Source of the DNA: Pseudoalteromonas sp. A25
GTDB lineage: Bacteria; Pseudomonadota; Gammaproteobacteria; Enterobacterales; Alteromonadaceae
Assembly: GCF_009176705.1 (NCBI RefSeq)
Contig: NZ_AP021847.1
Span: 248,001 to 312,000 of the forward strand
Direction: 5' to 3'
Length of the DNA: 64,000 nucleotides
Made by a program: the position numbers and the translations under genes. This document shows positions 26,415-34,579 of the stretch, one piece after another. The stretch's first letter is position 1; every line of letters starts with the position of its first letter. Below the pieces are notes generated by a model. The model had not been told where the DNA came from and ran no database searches. It was given only the letters and a program-made list of their open reading frames with translations.

Positions 26415-27812
26415 CTATTGTTGTGCGGTTTTAATCCACTTTAAGTAATTGTTGTAGATATGACTAACTTGCATTGTCGACTGGCCTTTACTGATCCCAT
26501 GGCACGCAAAGCAGTTCTCTGGCTTAATTTGTGGATTGGCGCCCGTGGTGGTGCTGAACGTTTGGGTATACGTTTCCATAGTCATATTGGCAACGGCTAA
26601 AGAGCCACGTAGTTTATCGTTTCTGTCTTTTCCAACGATATCTCCACTAATACCGTTATCAAAGTTGTAGCCTAAGGTACTTAGCCAAACTGAGCCTGCA
26701 TAAAAGTAATTGCTCCATACCGGGTTAGATTGGGCCAATTTTGCTGTCACTTCGCTATTTAAACGCGCGATATTTTTGTAGTTTTCAACATCACGCTCTT
26801 GCTGCGATTGTGGCGCTCCTAAGCTAGAGTTGCTGCTGTTGGTATATGGGTAACCATTGGGCACGCCATATTGGTATAAACGAAAAGAATTAGTATGCTT
26901 TTCGGTTGCAGGGTAGCTTAAATGGGCATTTTGCACTTCAGTGCCGCCTTTATAAAGCAGGTAATTATCGCTGGTACTCACAACTTTATCTTGCTGTAAA
27001 TATTCCTCACTCTTTTGAAACTCCATACCCGATTTATAATAATCTGGCGCAGTTAACTTGTGCTCAAACGTTGCCCAAATAAATTCAGGATGGTCTTCAA
27101 CAACCCCTACCACGTGCATGCCAATCATCGCTACATCGGTTGGATCGCTATACTTATTGTCGGTTTTATAAACTGCTTTACGAATATAAAATTGCTTAGA
27201 TAAATCAACACCTTTATATACTTGTTGTAAGTCTTTAACATCAATCCAAGCGACTTTCATCTCAACAGAGCCCACCGCAAACTCAGCGTTAGGATCAGCT
27301 GTTGGATGCTCCATTGCAGATTTCATAAAGGTATCGTTTACATGAATTGAAAAGTAAACCGATTTACCGCCGTATTTGCTGTAAATAATAGGGTCGCCAC
27401 GTCCAGCCTGATTAAAGTCTTCCAAAATTAGATGCTTGGTGGGCATTAAACCAGTTGGGTTGAGTAGGTCGTTCCACGGCTCAAAATATGGCTTTAATGC
27501 GTTATCAACTTGCCAAAAGCCGTTGCCAAACATAAACAGTCCGCCCGACGCTTTAGCCGACTGGGTTAAATATAAAAACTTATTCCAAGACCATTGATGG
27601 AAATCACAATTGCTTGAATTGTCTTTACCATCTTTAAACGCAAACGGGCTATTTGGCCCCTCGTTAGGGTTTGGAACTGGGTTGGCAAACCAACTTGGCT
27701 CAAGGTTACATGCTTCTTTTGAGTATGCGTGGGCTGCGGGAGCAAAAACGACAAGCGCAGTGGAAGCCACAACTAAACTCACCGCATGTCTCTTAATGTT
27801 TGACGGTAACAT
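26415..27812 (-). CDS. Secreted protein with a single c-type haem motif
   Basis: A 465-residue exported protein with a signal peptide ending in AAHA. There is one CxxCH haem-binding motif, CFACH, about 30 residues from the C-terminus; the preceding 400 residues show no other haem motif. The large N-terminal part is rich in aromatic residues and Asn, with segments such as WSWNKFLYLTQS and GSVEMKVAWIDVKDL. I do not recognise the family. The position of the motif and the secretion signal suggest a periplasmic or extracellular protein in which a terminal haem feeds or drains electrons from a large domain of unknown function. Monocistronic with its own terminator. Confidence 0.75.
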   Translation of the reverse strand: MLPSNIKRHAVSLVVASTALVVFAPAAHAYSKEACNLEPSWFANPVPNPNEGPNSPFAFKDGKDNSSNCDFHQWSWNKFLYLTQSAKASGGLFMFGNGFWQVDNALKPYFEPWNDLLNPTGLMPTKHLILEDFNQAGRGDPIIYSKYGGKSVYFSIHVNDTFMKSAMEHPTADPNAEFAVGSVEMKVAWIDVKDLQQVYKGVDLSKQFYIRKAVYKTDNKYSDPTDVAMIGMHVVGVVEDHPEFIWATFEHKLTAPDYYKSGMEFQKSEEYLQQDKVVSTSDNYLLYKGGTEVQNAHLSYPATEKHTNSFRLYQYGVPNGYPYTNSSNSSLGAPQSQQERDVENYKNIARLNSEVTAKLAQSNPVWSNYFYAGSVWLSTLGYNFDNGISGDIVGKDRNDKLRGSLAVANMTMETYTQTFSTTTGANPQIKPENCFACHGISKGQSTMQVSHIYNNYLKWIKTAQQ

Positions 27813-27996
27813 ATTACATTCCTTATAACGTAATTCACCGTGAACTATAGAGCCTATCGTTCACATTAGTAAATTACAGGAGGTTACACACTCCCCTCAC
27901 TTTGCACTTACATATAGGCCTCATGAAATCACATAAAATTTACAAGCCTGCGCATAACCCATACAATACAAAAACGATTGTTTTTTAAGCTTATGT

Positions 27997-29475
27997 ATGA
28001 ACTTCAATACAAAAATTAATTTGCTACGCCCTCACAACCCCATGAAAACACTACAAGGCAGCCTTGAGAGTGATCGAGGGCGTATCATCAACAACGCCGC
28101 ATTGCGTCGCTTACAGCAAAAAACACAGGTGTTTCCGCTTGAGCGCAATGCTGCAGTACGCTCGCGATTAACCCACTCCCTTGAAGTTCAACAAAACGGC
28201 CGTTTTATTGCCCAGTCAATAACTAAAGAGCTACAGCGCAGACAGTTGGCCCCCGAGTTACACTCCGAGCTTGGCGCAGCACTCGAAACCCTTGTTGAAA
28301 TGGCGTGCCTAATGCACGATATTGGTAACCCAGCGTTCGGCCACTTTGGCGAGGCAGCAATAAACGATTGGTTTAAACGTTACTTAGCACAACATAAAAC
28401 GTATGCCGATAATATCGCGCAGCTCAATCAAAGCGAGCAACCAAATTTATGCTCTTTAGAAAACAAACTTTTGTTTGATGTGTGTCACTTTGAAGGTAAC
28501 GCTCAAGCCATTCGCATTGTGCATACTTTGTGCGGCTTAAACCTTACTTACTGCCAAACGGCCAGCATTTTAAAATACACCCGCTGTGGCACCGACCCTA
28601 AACCAAATAAAACCGAGCCACTAAGCTATCTACAAAAAAAGGTCGGATACTATTTTAGCGAGCAAACTTTTGTGCATACGCTGTGCGACAAGTTGCAAAT
28701 AACCCCAGGCCATAGGCACCCAGTGTCGTATATTATGGAAGCAGCCGATGATATTTCTTATTGCCTAGCCGACATTGAAGACGCGGTAGAAAAGGGCTTA
28801 ATTAGTGTTGAAAAGCTAATGGTGGTGTTAAACCAAGAATATCAAAGCCAGCTTAAGGCATTGCCAGAATGCCAACAGCCGTATGCCGACTTTATTGCGC
28901 AAAAATGCCAATACGCGTTTGATAAAGCCAGCGCTAACTCAGCTAACTTTAACAACGAGTTTTTTATTTGGCTACGCGTAAGCTTAACGCACCCCTTGGT
29001 AAAACACGCCACACAACGCTTTGTTGACAACCTAGAGGCCGTGTACCACGGCAGTTTTAATCAGGCCTTACTTGAGGACGATAGCTATCAATTTGCCATT
29101 ACCCAAGCCCTAAAAAACGTGGCATTTAAGCATGTATTTAATCACAAAGAAGTAGAGCAGCTTGAACTACAAGGCTACAAAATCACTTCAGGTATTTTAA
29201 GCGAATACCAACGTCTGTTGGATTTAAACGCCGAGCAATTTGCAACAGTCATCAATAAAAGCAAAGACTACCCTGTAGAGGTACGGCTACTCAACCGCAT
29301 ATCAGGTAAATTTGTGGCGGTATACCAGCAAACGGTAGAAGCGTTGAGCGAAGATCAACAGCAAAACCCCATATTTGAGTTTTACTACCGCTGCCGCCTA
29401 CTACAAGACTTTATCAGCGGCATGACCGACCAATTTGCGTATGATACGTACAGAGCATTGATGGTGGCGGATTGA
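27997..29475 (+). CDS. dgt: Deoxyguanosine triphosphate triphosphohydrolase
   Basis: A 492-residue HD-superfamily enzyme, close to the length of E. coli Dgt (about 505). It hydrolyses dGTP to deoxyguanosine and triphosphate. Characteristic blocks are present: SDRGRIINNAALRRLQQKTQ, FPLERNAAVR-RLTHSLEVQQ, LMHDIGNPAFGHFGEAAIN, FEGNAQAIRI, ILKYTR and MEAADDISYCLADIEDAVEKG. The metal-binding H...HD...D residues are all in place. ATG 27997 has a weak ribosome site. It is a single gene, directly left of the accessory island containing the HamAB-like system. Dgt itself can restrict phage by dNTP depletion in some bacteria, but this one looks like the housekeeping type. Confidence 0.96.
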   Translation: MNFNTKINLLRPHNPMKTLQGSLESDRGRIINNAALRRLQQKTQVFPLERNAAVRSRLTHSLEVQQNGRFIAQSITKELQRRQLAPELHSELGAALETLVEMACLMHDIGNPAFGHFGEAAINDWFKRYLAQHKTYADNIAQLNQSEQPNLCSLENKLLFDVCHFEGNAQAIRIVHTLCGLNLTYCQTASILKYTRCGTDPKPNKTEPLSYLQKKVGYYFSEQTFVHTLCDKLQITPGHRHPVSYIMEAADDISYCLADIEDAVEKGLISVEKLMVVLNQEYQSQLKALPECQQPYADFIAQKCQYAFDKASANSANFNNEFFIWLRVSLTHPLVKHATQRFVDNLEAVYHGSFNQALLEDDSYQFAITQALKNVAFKHVFNHKEVEQLELQGYKITSGILSEYQRLLDLNAEQFATVINKSKDYPVEVRLLNRISGKFVAVYQQTVEALSEDQQQNPIFEFYYRCRLLQDFISGMTDQFAYDTYRALMVAD

Positions 29476-29642
29476 TAAAATAGTAGTAGGTTAAAAATTA
29501 ACAACTCGCTTTATCTATCTTGTAAGACAATCCACTTTTGCAGGATTTAGCAAACACAGAACTCTTTAGCTGCGCAGCTCAAGGGTTCCGTAACTTTTTA
29601 AAACAAGAGCTTATTTCAAGAAGCAATGCACTTTTTCCCAAT

Positions 29643-32066
29643 TTAAACATTTAAATATTTCAGCATTTCAAACTTAGCAAAATCGTCTTGCTTTAACAGG
29701 TAATCTCTAAATTCATCATTAATATCGATATGCCCATTGTTATCTATTTTGATATTTCTAAATTGTCCGTCAGCTTCCAGTTTTCTCAATAGTCGAGAGC
29801 TGATTCCTAGCTTGCTAAAAGAGTTTAGAACCACATTATTTGTACCATAAATAAACAAATTATACTCACTATCAGTTAAAAGTTTTGACCGATAAAGCAC
29901 TTCAACTAGAATATTGATTTTATATGCTACAAGGTCCCCTTCTAGCTTAATTTTTATCAACGCTAAATTAACCATTTCTTTTCTTGATTTATCTGTCAAG
30001 TCTACATATAGCTTATTACCTTCATCTTTTGATATTTCTCCGAACGATTCTCCAATGAAAAATAACCGCCCTTTTTCAGTGGATTTAATTTGATACTGAT
30101 ACCTTATCTGCTTTTGCAAATGCTCTTTTAAAGTAAGTTGATGCAGATTACGTATAAATGCACGGTAGTACTCCCTCGTATTTTCGAATCTGAAATGGCT
30201 TAGCCTGACAAACCATTTCGTCAAATAAGCATCTAGACCCTTAATAAAAAAATGGTAGACTTTGTCCAAGACGTCAAGATTATGCCAACTTTCTGTCCCT
30301 CGAAATTCAAGTGCTCTACTTCTAAGAATATCTAATACACTTCCTTGATTTGAATAATGTGAACTAACTCCATTTTCGATTAGATGAACCGCTATATCAC
30401 TGTCATCAAGATAATTTAAATCCAAATAATTTTCGTTTTCTAAAACTTGATTTAATCGCACAAGCTTTAATTTTGCATTTTCACCTTCCTCATTACTTTT
30501 TTCAGCTAACGATTCGATTTTCTTCATATCATGGTTTAGTAAAAGTGGATTTTTCACTTCATCTTTTTTTAATCTAGACTTCAATTGCTCTACTTTATTC
30601 TTCATACTGCAAGTAGTGTAATTACCAGCATGTACAAAATGAGCCTCTGCTACAAGTTTATCTAGATTCTTATCTTTTTCACTAAAAACTTCATTAAGTC
30701 GATTAACCCTACCTACAAGATTTATTAAATCAGAATCGTTTACACCTCTAAGATCTAACATATACAAGTTATCGATTGGTAAATTAACTCCTTCAAGAAC
30801 AACAGAATTAGCAATTAAAAAACTAACTCTAGCTTCTACCCCAAACTTATACTCAAGATACTCCTTTAAGATATCTGGCATTTGCCCATGGATATAAACT
30901 AAACCTTTTTTAATATATTCAACACTAAAGTGCTCTTCATGAATATATCTCGAAACTATTTCAGCAATTTCATTTAAGTATGCGTTGTTTTTATCAGGCA
31001 AATTGGCTGCTATTTCTTTAGCAAAGCTTTCTATTTTTCTCGGTGTTCTCAAGAAAACAAAATTTTTCTCTTTCTTGTTTTCCAAAATATATGACATATA
31101 GTCAATAGAATCGCTCTCATAAAAGAACTTTTGAACATAGCGGTTAAAAACATAGTTTTTATGATCTTCGTCGTGTAATTTAGCCCTCACTTCTTTAACA
31201 TTTTTCTCAATTCTCGCCTCTTCAAATCTTTGCCCTATGTCTATCGCAAGATTATTCGGATCACTGATTAAAGGTGACAAATATATGGTGTTCGAACTTG
31301 GGTTAAGCCTTTTATTTCTTTTTATCAACCTCGACAGTAAAATCGACCTCGAATTGAAGTCAAATATCTTATGTGCCTCATCCACAATGAGAAAATCAAA
31401 ACTCACACCTTGCTTTTTAAGAGCTCTCAGCGCCCTTTCTTGAGTCAAAACAGCGACAAAATCATTGCAATTAACAAACATTTCATCGTGAAAGTACAAA
31501 TTTCTGTCTGGCAACTCAGCATTTAGCTTTCTAAATGTTTGAGCTAAAAGGGACTTAGTTGGAACAATAACAGCAAATCGTTTTTTATTATTTTTCTTAA
31601 TTAAGCTGACAATTGTCGAGCTTTTTCCAAATGAAGTGGGAGCAATAAAGGCTAAGTCTGCAGCCTGCTTTTCCAATATTAAGTCTCGAGCTGTATTTTG
31701 TTCATGAGTATCAACAATCCCATCAGATTTGTAACATTCGATCTGCTCACCAATCAAAACCTCTTCAAGAGAGTCATCATCAATTAGCTTGAACCTTTTG
31801 ATGTGGCTTGATATTGGGTACAACCCAAAGCTAAGGCTAAAATGATGAAGTGCCCGATAATCTTTAATAGAAATTGACACTAAAAGTATAATATAGTATG
31901 AAAAATCAAAATAAGTTCTTTTTCTTTTATCTTTCTCGTAGACATTAAGAAAAACAATCGCTACAGAGTAAAGATATTCAGCTTCATTTGAACTTAAACT
32001 TTTATTCAGAGTAATTTTTTTTATACAACTTTCAAATAGAGTGGAACTTAAATATTGTTTAAACAA
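29643..32066 (-). CDS. hamB: HamB-like SF2 helicase of a Hachiman-type defence system
   Basis: About 807 residues. SF2 helicase motifs: Walker A APTSFGKSS (~residue 145), motif Ia VIVPTKSLLAQ, DEAH in LIVDEAHKI (~230), and a motif VI-like LVGRVNRL. It follows the HamA-like gene with no spacing. The frame opens at ATG 32096 inside hamA, but TTG 32066, one base after the hamA stop and preceded by GGAG at seven bases, is a better-supported, translationally coupled start. In Hachiman, HamB is an ATP-driven sensor of DNA damage or foreign DNA that holds HamA inactive. Assignment rests on the pair and motifs, not on a database match. The region is clearly more AT-rich than its surroundings. Confidence 0.75.
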   Translation of the reverse strand: MFKQYLSSTLFESCIKKITLNKSLSSNEAEYLYSVAIVFLNVYEKDKRKRTYFDFSYYIILLVSISIKDYRALHHFSLSFGLYPISSHIKRFKLIDDDSLEEVLIGEQIECYKSDGIVDTHEQNTARDLILEKQAADLAFIAPTSFGKSSTIVSLIKKNNKKRFAVIVPTKSLLAQTFRKLNAELPDRNLYFHDEMFVNCNDFVAVLTQERALRALKKQGVSFDFLIVDEAHKIFDFNSRSILLSRLIKRNKRLNPSSNTIYLSPLISDPNNLAIDIGQRFEEARIEKNVKEVRAKLHDEDHKNYVFNRYVQKFFYESDSIDYMSYILENKKEKNFVFLRTPRKIESFAKEIAANLPDKNNAYLNEIAEIVSRYIHEEHFSVEYIKKGLVYIHGQMPDILKEYLEYKFGVEARVSFLIANSVVLEGVNLPIDNLYMLDLRGVNDSDLINLVGRVNRLNEVFSEKDKNLDKLVAEAHFVHAGNYTTCSMKNKVEQLKSRLKKDEVKNPLLLNHDMKKIESLAEKSNEEGENAKLKLVRLNQVLENENYLDLNYLDDSDIAVHLIENGVSSHYSNQGSVLDILRSRALEFRGTESWHNLDVLDKVYHFFIKGLDAYLTKWFVRLSHFRFENTREYYRAFIRNLHQLTLKEHLQKQIRYQYQIKSTEKGRLFFIGESFGEISKDEGNKLYVDLTDKSRKEMVNLALIKIKLEGDLVAYKINILVEVLYRSKLLTDSEYNLFIYGTNNVVLNSFSKLGISSRLLRKLEADGQFRNIKIDNNGHIDINDEFRDYLLKQDDFAKFEMLKYLNV

Positions 32067-32067
32067 A

Positions 32068-32919
32068 TCAATTCTCCAAATATGAAATAAAGTCATTAAT
32101 ATTTCTACTTTTAATACAAAGTATAACTTTACTATTAGCTTCTAAATTTTTTATATAGTCATAGTCATCTTCGGCAACCTGATTTGGACAGGCATCTTTA
32201 GTAAGCCCAAAGATAGTAGAGCAAGGTATGATGTTTACCAATCTTACTTTTATATACTTACGTTCATCAAATTTATCTGCCAGCTTGTCTAGTTTTTTCT
32301 TTATACTTTGGCTGGTCTTCACGTCGCAATGGGAGGCATGATTGTAGGCATTTCTCCATGGGTTGTTTTTTCCTTTTTTACTTCTTCCTTCTACATAATT
32401 TTTGAGATCGGTGTAAGCTTCATTGATTTTTGACCTATGTGATTTGTTTTTTGTGCTAGGCAGAGTTGATTTACTCTCCATGAGATAGCTTTTCTTTTTC
32501 ATACTAAAGACACCATCAAATCCCTTTTTAATAGAACCCTCCTCAAGGTTAAAAAACAAGTACTCTTGCTTATAGCCTGCATTTTTCAAATAATAAGCTA
32601 TAAACAACTCTGCTATCGCTCCACTTCTCGTATTATCATCTTTACTGTACAAGAATTCTCTCAATCGCAATTTAATCAAGCTCAGCTTTTTCCCCAGCTT
32701 CCCCACACATATAGAACTCAGGTGCGACTCAAAGTCTTTAATAAAATCCTCTGAATATGCAGAAAAGTCTATTAAATGTAGTTCGGAAGACGAGTCTATT
32801 TTTACTTTTTTTACGTTATTTTTCATATCCTCTCTCATACATTCCTGCTCTATTTTCAACCGTAAAAACTCATCGCTGACTTCCATAACTGCATAATCTG
32901 GGTTTCTTGCTAGCAACAA
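32068..32919 (-). CDS. hamA: HamA-like (DUF1837) effector nuclease of a Hachiman-type defence system
   Basis: A 283-residue protein with a PD-(D/E)xK-like core: Glu104 in SGAIAELFIAYYL, Asp135 in GFDGVF, and Glu148-Ser-Lys150 in LMESKST. This order and spacing fit the DUF1837/HamA effector, which degrades DNA non-specifically once released by HamB. It is immediately followed by the helicase gene. The start is unclear: the frame can begin at TTG 32919, TTG 32916 or ATG 32886, none with a good ribosome site. A frameshifted small gene ends 27 bp upstream on the same strand. AT-rich composition indicates horizontal acquisition. Confidence 0.75.
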   Translation of the reverse strand: MLLARNPDYAVMEVSDEFLRLKIEQECMREDMKNNVKKVKIDSSSELHLIDFSAYSEDFIKDFESHLSSICVGKLGKKLSLIKLRLREFLYSKDDNTRSGAIAELFIAYYLKNAGYKQEYLFFNLEEGSIKKGFDGVFSMKKKSYLMESKSTLPSTKNKSHRSKINEAYTDLKNYVEGRSKKGKNNPWRNAYNHASHCDVKTSQSIKKKLDKLADKFDERKYIKVRLVNIIPCSTIFGLTKDACPNQVAEDDYDYIKNLEANSKVILCIKSRNINDFISYLEN

Positions 32920-32946
32920 TTAGGTTACTTCACCTTGCACATCAAT

Positions 32947-33242
32947 CTATTTTTGTATATCACGTAATAAAAACTGCTCATTGCTTGTTTCATCAAAATA
33001 CTCTAAAACAATAGTTGTATTAGTTACCGAACTTGCAAATTCTTTTTCTTTTTCAATGTAATATTGGGCATCAAATACTTAAAAATGCGCTGAATGTTGA
33101 GACGTATAGTACGATTTGTGAAAGGCCTTGATCGCTTTACAACACGGAATACGTCTTGCTCATTAACACAAGGTAAAAGAATAAATTTATTCATATCACT
33201 GGACGGATTTGACAAAACACTCAATGCTTCTTTTAAACGCAT
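32947..33242 (-). pseudogene. Frameshifted ~98-residue gene immediately upstream of hamA
   Basis: A strong start is visible on the minus strand: AAAGGA about six bases before ATG 33242 (M-R-L-K-E-A). The frame runs well for ~55 residues to RIFK near 33078. It then degenerates into a lysine run, while another frame continues plausibly from V-F-D-A-Q-Y-Y to a TAG at 32947, ending LLRDIQK. One missing base next to the A-run at 33081-33085 would restore one protein of about 98 residues. I do not recognise the family. It could be a decayed third gene of the defence operon, or the consensus may carry a base error. Confidence 0.55.
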
Positions 33243-33944
33243 AAAATTCCTTTCATTTCGGTTGTTACTTCCTTAACCGTCGTAATTTGGGTACTGCAAC
33301 AGCTGCTGTGGTGTGGCTATACAGGCGGGTTACAACGTCCTTAACTTAACATGAAGTTTTACAGATTTAATAGTGATATGCGTCAAAAAACACGGAGAAA
33401 GTTCACTTTGCGTTTACATAAAAGGTAATTTTTAGCCTGTCACATCTACATTCTGTGTAATAAAACCTTGTAAATTAAACTTACCAATTTTATTTATCAA
33501 TTACAGGGTATTACAGCGATGATTTAGCAAGGTTTGCTAGGTTGAGAGTAAACAACATAACCACTCAGGGTTTTGGCAGAGCAAAGTAATGGTCTTATTT
33601 TTTGCTTAAAGCGCTCGTCCATGAGCATTGGATTTGCAACAGCTTTGCTAATGGAAAAGTCATTGCATTACGTTAAGTTAGCGTACAAATGTGGATTAAA
33701 AATGAAGACACTCACCCAAAAAATACATTTACTTTTGAGCAATAGCGTTCCTTTAACAGCTCAAAGATGTTAAATAATTTAAAATAAATTTAAGTTTTAT
33801 GTTTACAATAAATAAACATAGATGTACCATTTGTGTTGCATTTAAAGCATTATCTCCTTAAACAAGTAGATATCGCTATAACCAACAAGGATGTTGGTGG
33901 TGTTTTATCTTCCTTAAGCACACTGTTTAGGTGTTGTTATTACT
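33243..33944. other. Gene-poor AT-rich stretch between the defence island and nudB
   Basis: About 700 bp with no convincing gene. A 66-codon open frame at 33573-33773 lacks a ribosome site and recognisable protein character. The sequence may be remnants of earlier insertions. The right part (about 33780-33944) lies in front of a very strong plus-strand terminator and may be transcribed as a small RNA or leader. Confidence 0.5.
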
Positions 33945-33975
33945 GCGGGCCCACATGTTGGGCCCGCTTTTTTTT
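33945..33975 (+). terminator. Strong orphan rho-independent terminator
   Basis: GCGGGCCCA pairs perfectly with TGGGCCCGC over a five-base loop, followed by eight or more T. The T-tract sets the plus strand. No protein gene lies upstream on that strand, so it ends either an unannotated small RNA or an attenuated leader. Confidence 0.9.
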
Positions 33976-34044
33976 GCCTAAACATATTTATATAGTGATA
34001 TCATCATAACCGTTAAAATAAACATAGAGTTAAGCTAGTTTGCT

Positions 34045-34476
34045 ATGCAATTAAGAAAACCTATCTCGGTGTTGGTTGTTATCTACAACAAAGCAAAAGA
34101 GTTCCTTTTAATACGGCGCGCTGACGACTCAACCTTTTGGCAGTCAGTAACGGGTGGCGTTGAGCCAAACGAATCACTGTTAGATACAGCCTACAGAGAA
34201 TTAAAAGAAGAAACAGGTATTGATGCCCGCGCACTAGGCATTGAGATTAAAGATCATCACAGTACTAATCAGTACGAAATACGCCCGTGTTGGCGACACC
34301 GCTATGTAGAAGGTGCCAAAATAAATACCGAGCATGTATTTAGTATTTGTGTGCCTAATAACATTCAGATCACCTTAGATCCAAATGAGCACACCGACTA
34401 TCAATGGTTGCCACAATCGATTGCCGCAAAAAAAGCTTGGTCCGCCAGCAATCAAAAAGAGATTTTGAATATTTAA
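34045..34476 (+). CDS. nudB: Dihydroneopterin triphosphate diphosphatase (Nudix)
   Basis: A 143-residue Nudix hydrolase close in length and sequence to E. coli NudB (150 residues). It removes pyrophosphate from dihydroneopterin triphosphate in folate synthesis. The Nudix box GX5EX7REUXEEXGU is seen as GGVEPNES...YRELKEETGI. NudB-type flanks are also present: VLVVIYN, RRADDSTFWQSVTGG, CWRHRYVEG-K-NTEHVF and YQWLP. Monocistronic between the orphan terminator at 33945 and its own terminator at 34510. Confidence 0.92.
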   Translation: MQLRKPISVLVVIYNKAKEFLLIRRADDSTFWQSVTGGVEPNESLLDTAYRELKEETGIDARALGIEIKDHHSTNQYEIRPCWRHRYVEGAKINTEHVFSICVPNNIQITLDPNEHTDYQWLPQSIAAKKAWSASNQKEILNI

Positions 34477-34509
34477 CCTAGCCCATTTAGTTAAGCTCTT
34501 TACTCAATA

Positions 34510-34536
34510 AAAAAGGCATGAATTACATGCCTTTTT
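34510..34536. terminator. Bidirectional terminator between nudB and the M13 peptidase gene
   Basis: AAAAAGGCATG, five-base loop, CATGCCTTTTT: a perfect 11-bp stem with A/T tracts at both ends. It serves both convergent genes. Confidence 0.92.
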
Positions 34537-34579
34537 AGATATAACAACCCATGCAAGGTGGGTCATGCTCTAATAATAA

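Noticed and set aside
33078..33090. Programmed -1 frameshift in the small gene before hamA
   Set aside because: The bases around the frame change (ATT TTT AAG) do not form an X-XXY-YYZ slippery heptamer, so a mutation or base error is more likely.
33573..33773. 66-codon open frame in the gap before nudB
   Set aside because: No ribosome site, no recognisable protein features, and its codon use does not look coding.
29476..34044. Attachment-site repeats bounding the defence island
   Set aside because: I looked for a matching direct repeat at dgt and before nudB and found none; no integrase is present.
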